This document shows positions 14,201 through 28,829 of a DNA stretch of 64,000 nucleotides, one piece after another (the first letter of the stretch is position 1; the number at the start of each line of letters is the position of its first letter). The position numbers and the translations under genes are program-made. The stretch comes from Rostratula benghalensis (taxonomy: Eukaryota > Chordata > Aves > Charadriiformes > Rostratulidae). The notes under the pieces were generated by a model. The model was not told where the DNA came from and did no database searches. It was given only the letters and a program-made list of their open reading frames with translations. The stretch is taken from positions 2,160,238 through 2,224,237 of the forward strand of contig VXAI01000090.1 of assembly GCA_013399305.1 (NCBI GenBank), given 5' to 3'.

Positions 14201-16079
14201 GACTGGTGCTCTATCATCGCATAAGGTCATGTCAGGAGCAACAGAGCTTGTAAACAGTGTGGGCAACCTGGAGAACAAACCCCTGCAACTAAAGGGGGAG
14301 TGACTCCAAACAGGTGGTGTACACATCTCTCTATGTACAGCTGTGGGTAGGAGGTGAGACACTGAATCAAAAACATCAGTTACTCACTCATATAGCTTGT
14401 CTTTTATATATACTTAGAAACATTTAAACTAACTGTATGTAGCTGATCACTTAATTTGCTGAGGTTTTTTTTTTAATTTTAGTTTTCTGTGCTTTTTTTG
14501 GGGAGGGGTGTTCCAATCTGAGCAAGAGAAAGGTTTAATTCTCTGTAGTGGATTTAGGTACCTGGTTATATTTTTAGTTCCCTATAGCCCTGACTATCTA
14601 CTTTCAGGTTATACATATTTCTCAGAGGTTTTGAAAAAGAGGTAAGTATACACTTTTAGATTGAAGGGAGACACTGATGATACTAGTAAACTACTTCTGA
14701 AACAACTACAGTTTCAGAAGAAAATTCATGTTACCTAAAATCTTTAGAGAACCTCAGAGGGCCTTTCTTATCTTGTTCCACAGATTTACATCCAGAAACA
14801 CTTTGCTACTAACTTCAAGCCCATACTCATGATTTTGGTTTCAAAAGTTAAGACATATAAATGTGGCCTACAATTTTCCTTTGTGTTCTTAAGTGCATGA
14901 AGACTTTTTGGATGTAGTGCCCTGCAAGGACTTTCTTTGTAGAAACAGTGTATTTTTAAGTGGGCCTGTAATAACCAGAAACCAATGCATCCTTCTGGAA
15001 GCAGAAGTGGCAGTAAAACCTGTGCATACAGCTCTTCAATGAAAATGTGGAATGTGCTACGGCTCACGGTAACATCTAGGACACAAGATGCACAGAGGAG
15101 TGATCCTCTAAAGAAAAAGCAAGAATACTTTTTTATCTTGGAATGAGACTCCGATATGGAACAGGCTGCAAATCTCTGGCAGGCGAGGGTATGGTTTAGC
15201 CAGGTGGAGCGGATAAAAGGTAAAAGACAGGAACCTGCATTTGCACTGAAACAAAGCTGGTGTGATAAATAGGATTAACACTGGCTTCCAGCTGGGTGAC
15301 TAGGATGGGACCCTTGGAACGGACAATCAGCAAGTTTCCTAGCCATCACTGTAGAAAGCTGAGATGTAATCAAGACCCTGGAAGACAGCTTGGATCCAGG
15401 CTGAATATCTGATGACATAAGTCGCTGCTACTGGGAGACAAAGATCACATGAAAAGTAAGGGAATATTTGTATCTAGAGATGGAGAAACTTCAGTTGCTG
15501 GAACAAACATTTGCTCAGATTTCTCTACAAGGGGAATGGTGCAGTTCTTGCTACAAGAAATGTAAATGCTCTGCAAATGTAAACTTGAAAAACAATTTCA
15601 TATAATTCAAAATTTGTTCATGGAAGCACAGGAAAAAACCCACAGAAAACCTAGATTGGTCCTAATCTTTCGCTGCTTAACTTAAAAGCATAAGTTCTAT
15701 GATTCAGAAAGCAAATAAATCATCTTATGTAAGAATATTTTTTTTTACCAAATGAAACATTTTTATTTACAGTATTTGCAAAGTAAGGGAAGAGGAAGAG
15801 CCTACAATAAACATTTGTCCACTTTGTTAAACATCAATAAATGAACCAGCATCGCGGTTCTTATTTAAGGGTATAATGTCCTTATGTATAGTCTCATGAC
15901 AGAGCAAAGTCAAATAAACTAGAGGCCACTACACACTTCTCTTATCTCCTGTCACTCTTCTCACCGATGTTCACATATAACCACATTGGCCTACTGCTGG
16001 GAACACCTATTGTCCGGGGAGTGATAGCCTCCCAGCACAGTACAGAAATCAGTGTTATCACTCACCAGAGAATGCACTT
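11211..16079. other. Intergenic, nothing firmly recognised
   Basis: A GC-richer patch at about 14150-14360 and the stretch 15060-15500 do not look like simple background, but I cannot assign them. No gene was seen. Confidence 0.6.
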
Positions 16080-16370
16080 TGCCCATAACAAGTATTTAAG
16101 AACGAACCAAAGGAAGTACTTTTTCACACAACACATAATTACATTTTGGAACTCATTGCCACAGGATGTTGTTAAGGCCAAAAGCAAAATGGAGTTAAAG
16201 AAGAGATTAGACAAACTCACAGAGAAAGGGTCCACCAGTGGCTATTAAAATATGATGGTCCAGATGCTCACTCTAGCTCAGGAAATCCCTAAGCCACTGG
16301 GGGAGAGAGGAAGGAACATATAACAGCAAGATAAGACTCAGTACTGCTGTGCTATTCTTATGTCTGAATG
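16080..16370 (+). mobile_element. Ancient CR1/L3-like LINE relic, 3' end
   Basis: Recognisable pieces are AAAGGAAGTACTTTTTCACA, TTTTGGAACTCATTGCCACA, GGATGTTGTTAAGGCCAAAA, GATTAGACAAACTCACAG, GGTCCACCAGTGGCTATTAA and, after a shortened middle, ACTCAGTACTGCTGTGCTAT with CTTATGTCT at the end. The 93-codon open frame from 15967 is partly the LINE ORF2 end and is not a host gene. Confidence 0.82.
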
Positions 16371-19300
16371 CTTATGAAAAAAAAATTAAAATCAGTCTTA
16401 TGGTATACTGTCAGCCTTACTTACAAACTCTATCAAGGTAACCAAAAATTAACCAGTTTTGACAAAGACCTCGTGAGGCTGGTAGAAATAGGCAGATCAA
16501 AAGAAGACAGATTTTTTTAATGCCTCAAAGCTGCAGCCTCATCTCAGCTTTTATTAAATACCTACACAAGACACAAATATGTAAGAGATTCAACTGCATT
16601 GAAACTGTTCATAGAGCTATGTGCTATTATAATTTATAAATACTTCATAACTTATTACAATAATTGCAACTGAATGAAAGCTGTAGTGAAGTATATAATG
16701 AATGCTTAATACTCAACACAGACTTAAGCTCACATAAAAAACCTAAATAAACCAAAACCCTGAGTCAATCCAGCTGCTAAAATTCAATCAATACATGCCA
16801 TGAAATAAAGCAAGGAGTAAACCACCCTTAAAACCAATATGAAATAAAGTTGTTTACATTTGGTAGTCAAATTGTATATTTTGCATTACCATTCATTTCT
16901 CAACACATGCCGTAAAGTCACATCTGCACCAAATGTTCTACTCCCTCTCTTTGAACTCTTTTGAAATGTTTCCTTAGTCTTTTTAAAGGAGTGTAAAAAA
17001 AGGACTCAGACAACTAATTCAGGATCTGCTTTGTTTCTTGCCAAGATTTTCTTCCAGATTATTAAGAGGGCCTCAAAATTTAGCTAAACAAAATAATAGT
17101 GCTGGAAAAAAAAATTAGTGATTCATTTGAAAGAAACACGCTTCTTGGCAAAAAGGAAAGGAAACTAATAGGAGACAAAGGCAATAACTGAAGCACTTCC
17201 TTATAGAAATAAGTATGCATGAATGTCAACACTGATTCCTTACAGTCAGCACACAGGATAGGAAATTGTATTAACTTTATGTTTGTTGCACAGTGTATGT
17301 GGCAGACCACTACAGACACAACCATTCAGAAAAGTTAGTGCTGGTTCATGACTTAACCTTTTATACAACAAAACATCTTCATGGCATTCCTGAGAGAGCT
17401 AGAGTGTCTATAAAAGGTAAAAAAAAAAAAATAAATAAAATAATAATCTGTCTTGTTAGAAGTTATTGCCCTTTAGGGAAACTTTAAACTTGAACACAAA
17501 GCATCAATATAGAAAGACTACAATGCTTGGCTGGGAACCAAACATGCCTATGGGATTGCTTTTTGGATTTACTCTGATTTCAGTATATTTATTTCTGAAT
17601 CTTGAAATTTCTAACCAGTAATAATCCAAAAACACAATTTCATCTTCTAGTATTACATTCACAAGTGTTTTATATACAGCCCAACTTACAGTACCTTATA
17701 AATGGTAATAAATCATTCAGAAATCTCTGAAGACCAAACGTATTACAAACGGCTCAATCCTTGCTTGCAGTCTCAGTGAGTTCAATAAGGCAGTTCATAT
17801 GTTTAAGTGCAAAGGCTCAGAACTCCCTGGGGAGAATGAAGAGTGGATAATTGTTTCTAACATGTCATTTACATGTTGCAAGCTATTCCCAACTGGCCAC
17901 AGGGAAGTCTGCACTAATTCATGGTTACAGACACAAAGAAGTGAGGAGTCTGGATACTAACCTGACATTTGGGGAATACAGAATGCTAAGACTTGCTTGA
18001 GATCGTAAATTTTAATTTTTTTTTTGTTTTAACAAAGTAATGAAAATTACATCTGCAATTGTCTATGTCAGGCAATCAGTTTATCAATACAAAGGAAACT
18101 CTTTCAGTGGAAATGCAATGCTGGAATCATTTTAGGAAAATAACCATTCCAGTGCCTGATGGGCCCAGTGAGCATGTATCACTGCATGTGCCCAAGGCAG
18201 ACAGCTGCAGTCTTGTGCCTGTACCAGCTCCATCACACTTCTACACTGCAAACATGAAATCCCCACCCAACTCAGTTAGAAGGAAGTATTTGAATAAACC
18301 TCACGTCCACTCATATATTTTTAGCAATGGCAGCATTTAGGGGAAACCACATATGTCACCAAGATGAATATCTGCTAAGGTACTCCCATATCATTTTACA
18401 TTGATTTCAAAAGAATTTCTACTTTAAGTAAAAGTCCATCCGTGTCCACTTTTCCAGCAATCATATAATTGCCTACTGTAAGCCTGTTTGAGTCTACTGG
18501 AGTCTTTCCAACTGGTTTAATATGTCTGGGGACGAAATATATCAACCGAAATGACTAGGTAGTAACACTAGGGCAGATAGTCTGGGACTCCAGATGAGCT
18601 TCCCATCGGTTTCCCACAGCTCTTCTCCCCAAACAGCTTTCTGATTAGGAAACAGCAACGGCAGTACTCTGCTGATTTTGGGTGAGGCAATAAGGCTGTG
18701 ACTACTGTTTGTACACTGTGAGGTTCCTTTTAATAAGTGTCTGAAGGATAGCAGCTTAATTATTTCCTGGGGACTTAATATTAAGAGTACAGAGGAAGAT
18801 TATGGAACAAAATATGTAAGTCAAAAAGTAAACATGTTTTAAGTGATTCTGTTTCTCAAATAAGACATCTCTCTAAAATAAAACAAAGCGTTTTCATTCT
18901 TTTCACTGATAAAAATGGTTCAATTCACTTGTCCTCTCAGAGGTACTTAGTGCCATTTGGAATATACAAAAGTCTTTGTATGGTCTTTGAAGCAGAGGAG
19001 TACTCTTCCTTTTGAAACAGATAATCCATTTAAGATAATCAAATTCTGAATTACAAAGAACAAATGTCATAGTAAAGTTTAAGTAAGTAACATTATCATA
19101 AATAGGTAATTTCATAATAAGTTTAATACTGATCATTAGTTTAATACTGATGTACCTGAGACACATGCTAGAGAGAACCTGAAGTACTGGCCACCTGCAT
19201 TTTCCTGTGCACTGGTACTGAACCTGTGAGAATTTCAGCAGAGATGATTTTGTAAACTATGTTCTAGAGAACAGAAAATGTTTTTCATTGCCAAATATTA

Positions 19301-21844
19301 AGTTTTCCCAAGGTAGTCTCTGTGTTTACATAAAAAAACAGATCAGGTAACACCTTGAACAATTACAATAAATTTTAATTGTACCCTCAAGAAATCTTCA
19401 GCTAATTACTGAGGACATGGTTGAGTCAAAATAATCTAATGTACAGTTTAGGTGTGAACATTTCAACTGCACTTACATTGATTATTTTTTTTCCAGTTTG
19501 CACCTCAAATATCGACTTTAAAAAAATCATAGAATACTGATTGAAAGAAATTATTCATTACAACCCCAAAGCCTTGTAATGTAATTACGTAAGTTACTTC
19601 TGAAGAAACAAACCTGTCATCAATTTAAACTGAAGCAGCTGTTAGTGTCACACACCGTAATCATTCTTGCAAAATCAACATCAACTTCACAAAATCACTA
19701 AATAAGTATTACATCTACATCACAGAAAACAATTTTTTTGCAGGCAATTGACAAAGCAGAGATAAATTTTGCATTTAAAAAAAAAAATCTAGGGAAATTT
19801 CCATTGTCTTAAGTCTGTTTCTAAATTAAATTGTGCTAAGAAGCCTCATCTTGAAAACCGACAATGAGGAATTAAATTATCTCTTACGTCTACACTATCT
19901 TCAAGATCCTTTATACATTCCTTGGATCAGCTGATATTTTCCCTCTACATGACCAGCACCCTCTATTGAGTACTGCTCCCAGCTCCACAGGTCTTTGTGC
20001 CTGATCCCATCCAAGCCTCTCCACCTCATTTACTCCAAGCACAACATGGACTTTTACATAGACTACATTTGAGACTCCTTGGGTCTATTTGTTATTTCAG
20101 GAACTGTTTTCAGGTTGAGCTGAAAACCTCCAGCCACCCAGCAACATATCCATAGGTGACAAGATTGTGGACTTCTGCATTTGCACACCCTCCCTCAGAT
20201 GTAGGCTTTTGGTCGAATTGTTTTTTGCTGGTCTGTGTAAACTCTCTCTGAGTGAGAAACATTTTAACATGCAAGAGGTAAACCATTCCAAATGTTGTGA
20301 GTGAGAGAACTACTTGTTCCACTCCAAAATCTATCTCAGATGTTTTCTAGTATGTGTGCTACATTATTTGCAGATAATGTAGAAGGATCATGGAGAGAAT
20401 CATACTGACAGGGTAGGTGAACAATACATGTTTGCTCTGACAGGCACTGAACAATTTAAGACCACAGTATGATCCTATTAGAACACCTCAGTTTGCCAGA
20501 AAATTATTATATTGCAATGAATCCCTTAACCTTGTTAATTTTACAATATAGTATGTGGACGAAAACTACTCATCTCACTCTTTGCTTCATAGAAATAGGC
20601 AAAACCAGCTAGTACTTTTAGTTAAGCTAAGCATTTTTTAATTTTTTTTTTTTTCAAGAGCATATGGATTCCAGTTACATAGATCCATTCAAATAGGATA
20701 TAAAATTAGAAACAAAACTCATACAATTCCATCAAATTCTGGCTGAATCAAACTAAGTTTTATATAAATACTGTCCCAAACTATGAATTATTCTAAGGTT
20801 TGAACAAAGTCCAGTTTCCAGAGTACTTAAAACTTGGCCCCAACTTGATGGAACGTGACTAAGAATCACCAAAAGACTGGCAAAACCTAGGGAACTTGGC
20901 CTCAGAATATAAAAAAGCCAAAGCCCAGAAAGGTTGACACAGAGCAGACGTCAGCACAATTTAGTGTCACCAAAACAGTGACTACCTACACACACAGTTG
21001 CTTTCTTTGATTAACTTGCATGCACAACATTAATGGAAAAGGATACTTGAATGTTACCATGAAATATATTAATCAAAGCAGGGTGAAAGCATTCATATGA
21101 TAAAAATAGTGTTTGTTGCAGTTATGATTATTTTTGTTGTGAATGAAAGTGCCGCGTTTGGAAATACAAGAAAACACCGCACATCTGGCATCTGAGTTAC
21201 TTCTCTGTTCACAGCACTTTTAATAGAAGTTCTGGTTCCGTCAGATCCCACAGCTCATTCTGCACACACCTCTGACTGACAGTGATACCCAAAGTAGATG
21301 CCTGCTGCAAATCAGGTGACTCAGGTGACTTTGCTGTGTGACAAAGTGGCCAGACATAGAAATGTCAACTTCTGTACATGTGAATTCTGTTAATCAGGTG
21401 CTTGCATGACTAATCTGTTAATATCTCAGCAGTCACGAGGATAGAGTGTAACTTTAATACTGACTGGGACAGATGACATCTAGAATATTTAGGAATTAAA
21501 TGGCACTTTTTAATTCTTATGAAAAAAATCACAAGTAAGAACACTGACTTCAGACTGAAATGAGGAAAATCAAGGTGGCAGAGTAATTGCAGAGTGAAAA
21601 TGCAACCAAAAATCTATGCCTTTAAAGTCATGGAAATTGCCTGGTTAGTGATATGTTGAGAAAAGGATATATATAAACAGAGACTCACTTTAAAATATCC
21701 CAGTGATCAGAAGGTCTTGTTGGCCAGAAAACCCACTAATTCAGCGAAGGAATGGAGTCACAGTCATTTCAGTGTGAGTTATTTTAGAGAACATCATCCC
21801 CTTCACACTTCCATCTTTGAACATACTTACGAAGTCATTTTAAT
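16371..21844. other. Intergenic, nothing recognised
   Basis: The sequence is AT-rich with short A/T runs. A tandem TAGTTTAATACTGATG-like duplication lies near 19119-19152. No gene or transposon was recognised. Confidence 0.65.
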
Positions 21845-22373
21845 GCAAGAAGAGGTGACATAGTCTCTTCAGTTTGGACAGATAGCAGAAATTTGTTGGA
21901 GGTCTATAAAGACATGAAATGTGTGGAGAAATCAAATAGAGAGACGCAATTCACTGTTTTTCTTAGTATAATAATCAGGGAGTACCCAATAAATTTACTG
22001 GGCAGAAAGTTTAAAATAAACACAGAAAGCCATTTTTCACACATAATTAAATCTAATGCATAATTAAATTATGGAACTCATAATCACAGGAGCTTGTCCA
22101 AAGGTTCCAAAAGACATTAAAAAATTCTCATGGAGAATAGATCTGTCAGAAGCCAAATAGCATGACAGTCCAGATGAGACCCACAGTTCAGGAAATGCTT
22201 ACAACCACAGATTGTCATAAATGAAGAACTCATTCCAGGGAAGTGAATGGGATAAGCATATTCTGCTTCTATCACATTTTATATTAAGTATCTGCTACTG
22301 GTCACTGCCAAACACAAGATACCAGCCATGATGGACAGATGATCTGATTAAATATGGCATTACTTATGTTCTT
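21845..22373 (+). mobile_element. Ancient CR1/L3-like LINE relic, 3' end
   Basis: It contains GAGGTCTATAAAGACATGAA, ACCCAATAAATTTACTGGGC, TTTAAAATAAACACAGAAAG, TTATGGAACTCATAATCACA, ACAAGATACCAGCCATGATG and the terminal GGCATTACTTATGTTCTTTT, in the order of the 3' part of an L3-type CR1. Its last bases match the family end. Confidence 0.78.
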
Positions 22374-25300
22374 TTCTGCTTGTCATTTATATAAGTAAAA
22401 AATAAAGACTGACTTAGAAGTCTTAAAAATAAATTGAATTGGATAAAAGGCAATACAAGGTGCACAGTCATGATCAGATGCTCCCCGGAACACCACGACT
22501 AGGAAAGTGAAAAGTTCCTGTGGTCTTCTTGGTTATGGTTTTCTTGTTGGTTAAGAATTCAAGAGGAAAAAAAAATTATGTTCCTTTTATGCTCCTCAAA
22601 AGCAGGACACTTTGAATGGCCAATGTATTTTTCTGCCTAATTCCACACAATCAGCTTCCAAAAGTATTGTTGGTATGTTCTACTCTAGTAGTAAGGATTT
22701 GACAAGTTAGATGCATTGTTATGGATTGCATCATCCAAATGCTTTTCTTCAAAAGCAAATTTTCCTCAAAGATCCTGATGATATCTGTGAAATATTGACA
22801 AATGTTGGAGAGCAACAAAAAATCAGACTTTGCTGCATACTGCCATTATTGCAGGGTGTTTCAACAGCGAAGTAGTACATTAATAAGTATATGCTTAAAA
22901 AAGACAGCATATGCAAACTTAGAGCACATCATGTTAAAATACAGCCCAAGGCTATAATAATGTGCCTTAGTACGGATATTTCCAGTTCTCCTTACCATGT
23001 TTACAGAAAGAAGTGTTATGTTTTAACATTAGGCAGAAAAGCAACTTTCCATAGGCAATGAGCATAGCAACAAGTAACAAGATGCATTTTAGTAGCCAAC
23101 ACATGGTAGTTCTATTAGCTCTGAGTTTTCAAATAAGAATCCCCAAAGATCAGCTGCACACGGGAACTGCTTCATTTTGTGTCAGCTACATGTACTTTTT
23201 TCCAATTCAGCAAAATGTGCAAATAATTTGGCGACAAATTACGTGTTTCCTGGCAATTTTAAGTGCTTGGAAGAACATATGCTAAGTAACTTTCTAGTTT
23301 GTTTTGCCCTCAATATATTCAAACAATTAAAAAAAAAAAAAAAAGAAGAAAAAGGAGGAAAACTGTCAAAGATTAGAATACATTACAATAAAATAATCTC
23401 TAGTGTAGAAGCTAATAAACAATTCTGATAAATAAAGTTATTTACAAGCTCTGAGGATATGGAAGACTACAACGATGTTCTGAGATCGCCTTTGGAATTC
23501 CATAGACTTAAGACATTATCTTGTTCCTTCATGGTTAATTTGGAATATTCTATGATGGAACTACGCTACAATGTAAAAACTTGAAAATTAGGTAGGATTC
23601 ACATTGGTTAATAATTAGAGATATCAAAAGAAACTCAAAGCTTTTTGCTGCCATGTCACCAGCAAAGAGTTTTACTATTAGGATACTAGCTCTTGCTTTG
23701 GATAACAGTAACTATTAGGTTTAGAAGTAGACCTGAGTATCCATTATATTTTTATTTGATCTCTTGACCTGACAACAGCAAAGCTAAAGGAGAAGGGAAT
23801 TTACAGAATTCAATGCAACCAAAAGCGTAAGTAGTTCAAACAGCACAAAATGTGAGCATGCTCCAAATGAGTTTGTACAAGCTCACAAAATATAGATGTT
23901 TGTAGCAAATCACATATCCCAAGGCTGTTGTGATGTACATTTTGTACAGGAATAGGTAGTGTGTATGGAATCCTTCTAGTTTATTTATTACTTGCCCGGG
24001 GCTAAGCTCAGTCTAGCCCTTCCTATTTTCCTCTTTTCTCCCTTCCCTCAAGAACACCAGGGCTGAAAAATTAGATTCGCATGAGGGAACTGTGCCCTCC
24101 AACAATGTAAGAGGTCACTAAAAGGAAGCTTTCCCAATCTATCATCTCTATTACTTCTGCCCTGATTGGTGCATACTGGTGATGAGTGCTTTTATAACAG
24201 TAACTTGTCTCTTGCTCCTGGACATCTTTTCTGCTTTGGTTTCTGGTCCCTTCTATGTCATGCTTTTAGCATAAACAGTATTGCAACCTCTTCATAAAAT
24301 GACAGAAATCTAGAAACATTTATAAAAATGTAGGGGTTTAGGTACAGAAGATTAATAGAAAATAATAACTTCTGCCACCACATGAAATAGGAAGCATTGT
24401 CCATACTTAAAAGGTCCTAATAAAACTTGATCTAACTTCAAAGTTTGATTTAACTTCAAAATTGGCCCCTCTTCAAGGAGACAGGCCAGATGACTTCCAG
24501 AGGTCCTTGCTAATCTAAATTGTTCTGTTTCTCTGTCCTGTAAACAGATATTGGCTACTAACACTCACTAACACTCCCAAAGGAGAGATCCATTTATAAT
24601 AACCACTTATCTGTATGCATTTCCATAATCACTACTTTGTAGGAAAATAGTCTAGGCTCCAATGAACACTTCCCTCTTTGTAAACACCTAAAGAAAACCA
24701 TGGGAAAAGGAAAAGTGAAGAGGGAGCTGCAGAAGAGTTTCCTGACAGTTACTGAACAGAAAAATAATAATAATAACAACAAGCAAGGACAAAAATGATG
24801 CATCCTCAATGTTTCATTAGAGGCATCTTCTTGGCAGATCTTCTACTGCTTCTGTGAAAACTGTGTGCAAACAGGGATTACAATAAACACAAACATGTAC
24901 TGATTCACACTTTTTAAAGACTAGGTCTTACATCCACTGAAATTTGGGAAGGAAAGGAAAATAAAAATTACCATTACAAGAGTTGTCATTAGTAGATCCT
25001 CTCAAGAACAGCAGGAAAGCTTTAGAAGGAAGCAGGTAGACTGAAACACGGGAAATATATATTTGCATGAATCAGAAGAAGATCTGGAAGCGTGAACGCT
25101 CTAGGTTACCTAGGGAATCTGAAGCAACTCCACCAGGAGAAAAGAAATGTGGCTGCTCCTCAGGCAGGAAATGCTACTTGCTTAGTCCCAGCACCCAAGG
25201 CCAATAACCGATTACTATCTTGTTGACCAGCAAGTCTACTCTGCTGATTTTAAAAGAAAGAAAAAGCCCGAAAGAAAGAAAAAGCCCTAAAGATTCTGCT

Positions 25301-28300
25301 TTTTCTCCATAGTGCTGCTTATGCCTCTCAAAGACCAGTGCTTTTGTGACTCAGTGCTGAGGAACCTGAAAGAATGGGTCTGCTGATTTGTGAATTAACA
25401 GAAAGTGCCACTGTAAATGGCCCCAAATCCACTACGGAAAAGTTGCTGGGCTCATGTGAGTCACAGACTACTCCACCACATTACTAGCTCACACATGCAC
25501 TGATGTCTCCTCTGGGACTAAATCCAGACAGATTAGAAAGGCTCAAATTATATTCCTCTCTAATTCTTTTATATTTATGAAAAAGACAGACAATGACTGA
25601 CCTTTTTTGGATAATATACACATGCCTTCAGGGATAGAAGGAAAGAATAAGTGCATTCAGCAGAAAGAAGAGAAACAAACCCTGTTTATGTATATACCTA
25701 TTCTAGTAGTACTTTGTCTTCCTCCTCTATTCTGCAAAAAGACTGCTGCATAGAGAGGGCATGACCCACAAAAAGAAAGGAAAGAAACTTTTTGGATACA
25801 GTCAACTGAAAGTCATTGAGGATTATTGATGAAGGTGGCATGAGAACCAGGAAAAAATAAAGAAGAAGAAAAAAGGTTATTTGTCAAGTTGCTGAATGCC
25901 TTACAAAGCAAAAAGTACTAGCAAAATCTGGAAGCCCTCAAATCATCAAAATTATGACCTGATTAGAATAGCAGAGATTTATTGGATACAGCTTTCACAA
26001 AGAATTTGCTTGTCCAGAACCAAAATTCAGTAGGAAGATGATCTAGGTATTACCTGGAAATCATGGCTGCCTATGTTCATGCAGGATTTAGGGCAGAGCA
26101 AAACAGCAACCACACTCCTGGTAAGGACAACAGGGGTTGCCCATAGATATCTCAAAGAGTAAGAAGTTGACAAAAGCTTTTGTGAGGGGAATCAGTGTAA
26201 ATATGCAAAGCACAAGAGCTGGCTCTTATGGGAGTTCTAAAACGAAAGGGGAAATTGACACTTCTGTGCTAGTAAACCAATGATTTATTAACTTTCCCAG
26301 GCAAATGAATAAGTAACTTCCCCAGCCAGCAAGGCCAATTGGTATGGAGTAGGCTAGTCCAATCTGATGAACTCTCTTGGTGTCTAAAACATGGTGCCTA
26401 CAAGCACACGGTTTAGTGAGGTCTCTGGAGTATTTTCACTTCTGAACTGTACCTGGCAATAATTCAGGAGAACATCCGTCATCGAGCCAGGGTGTTTTCC
26501 AGCAATTCACTAACACAAAAACATTCACTGGCAGTGCTTCCCTTTCTAGTACAGATTCAGCCAGAGAGAAAGAATTAATCTTGCCCATTTTTAATATCCC
26601 TCTAAGGTAGATGTTACTCCCAACATAGTAATCCTTAGTACTCAGTAAAAGAAAACAGGCACTTATAGAAATTATTTCATCTACTCTACTTTGGACATTT
26701 AGTTAAAAAAAAAAAAAAAAAAATCACAGCCAATTTCTCTCTCTTGACTATGGATTACAAGTTCACATACCAATATCTGCAATGTTTATATCTACATATG
26801 ATCAGATGAATTTCATGCAGTCAAAGTATAATGAGTAATTTTGGATACAAAAAAGAATGACTGTTCTTATATTGGATTCCTAAAGCAGGCAGAAGTGAGT
26901 CAAGGATGGAAAGCTAGAAAGCAATTCTTGTTAAGGTGACCATGAAGTTACTTATTGTACTGAGTTCAGACTATTCCTGCAATTTAGCAATGCCATTTGG
27001 AATTATAGTCATGTTTTTTCCAGCCTCTGCTGGCTGGCTGACTTCTGCAAACATCTTGTTTTTCTCCAGTGCCAAATACATATCACAAATCAAAATTTAG
27101 AAGAGCACAGTCCCCAAGGGAGGCTGGTTTCACCTCACTGATAAATCGCCTTAAAATCCAGCTACAAGAAACACTTTTTTGACTAAAGGTCCCTGTACAG
27201 TTTTATGTCTAGCTTAGAGTCAACCAGACTTCCTAATTTGTTGATGATAGTTTCACATACAGCAGATCAAATGCCTGCATAAGACAAGTTGTATCATAAA
27301 TGCTGTTTCCCTTTGTCCATTAGACAACTTGCTTTATTAAGGAAGGATATTAAATTTGTCTGAGAAGATGTTTTATTGACAACTGATGATTTGCATTTTT
27401 ATCAATTTCCTGTTTTCTCAGCAAATAGGCCCCACCCAAACCTACTTTTCCTTGTATTTTAATTTTTCTGCCCTTGCTAGTCCTTAAGCATTCCCTAACC
27501 CTCCATGCACTGCCCAAGAAGAACACAATGATGCAGAAATTGCTTCATCTTGAAATTGCTTCATCTAGTATCATATCATAAAATATTAATTTATCTAAGT
27601 ATTCACTAACTGAACATTTTCCTTTCATGACCCATATTCTTATTAGCATTAATCATAATAAGAATCTTAATAAAACATTTTGGTTTTTCTGAACTGGCTA
27701 TTAACCTAACTATTCTTTTTTGTCTCTTGATAATTTTTTCTATTTGAATCCTTACCTTTCTGATTTTACACCTGCATTCTTATGCCTCACATTTACACCT
27801 TTTTTTTAGAGCGTAGAAATTTGCCTGTCCGTTTTCAGTGGGATTTCTTCAATTTTCCAGTCATGAAAGAATATTTTATATTTCTTATACTTTACTGTAT
27901 TTCCCTTTTCACTCTGCATCAGAATGTTATTAGGCATATCTTCAAAGTACAACAAAAACTTCTTACATTTAGAGATAAAACTCACATGCCTTAAATACAT
28001 CACTTAAAGGCATTTTATGCTGCACATTGAAGTACAGAAGAAATATGAAAGGTTTAAAAATGTTCTGTGAGACACAATACATGTGACTCGAATGATAACT
28101 TTAATACTTTATAGTACATGTGGATTGTGTAACATGGAAGTCTCAAAGTCCTCTGCAGAGAAAATCTTGTTTACTATTTTCATGCTTTCAACTTCAAGTT
28201 TCTATAACTTAAAGCAAGTTTGGGGAAAGAAAGAGAAAAAAATGAAATTTAAGCAAAACAAGATATGAAGATGTTACTGCCAAAACCTAGGCAGCGAATC

Positions 28301-28829
28301 CATTTTAAAGGTAACTATGGAGTTTCTTGAGTAATTAATAGGTCAAAAATCAAAGTGCAGCTACAGAAAAATGTAAAAAACACAGTGTATATTCAACACC
28401 CTGGTAGAATGGAAAAATCCCTCTCCCCTTCCCCCAGATCTCTTCCACTTTGGCTTTATTGAGGAGAACAATTAAACAATAAAACTCAATAGAGATAAAA
28501 AAGCTTTTTGGCTTGCAGACATTTTAAACAGCAAGTTAGGATCTTAGCAAAAGAAAGGGGNGGGGGGGGGGAAGGGGGAGGAAGTATAGATAAAAGGAGA
28601 AAATAAAAATATTTAAAGTAAGAGAGCAGTTTCAGTAACTAAATCAACATCTAACCAGAGGGAAAAAAATATTAAAATTGTAAATGTAAAATCAGAGCAA
28701 GACAACCAAAAATTATTAATAAGAATGCCGATAAGATTGATCAATGGGATGGAGTATGATTTTTCAAAGCTTCTAAGCAAAATTCTTTGCTAAGCAGAAG
28801 AAAAGGAACTGTCATGCACTAAGAGAATG
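22374..28829. other. Intergenic, only simple repeats recognised
   Basis: It contains poly-A runs at 23329-23344 and 26705-26723, an 18-bp-period duplication of AGAAAGAAAAAGCCC (25254-25286) and a G-rich tract near 28557-28584. No gene was recognised. Confidence 0.65.
28557..28584 (+). repeat. G-rich homopolymer tract containing one unresolved base
   Basis: GGGG, an N at 28561, ten more G, AA and GGGGGAGG follow in a row. The single N suggests the tract length was not resolved. Such a run could form a G-quadruplex. Confidence 0.9.

Noticed and set aside
15967..16248. 93-codon open frame as a possible host gene
   Set aside because: Its second half is the end of an L3-like CR1 ORF2 relic.
19525..19570. 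AATCATAGAATACTGATTG, like the start of an inverted CR1 tail
   Set aside because: The similarity fades after about 12 bases; it is too weak to list.
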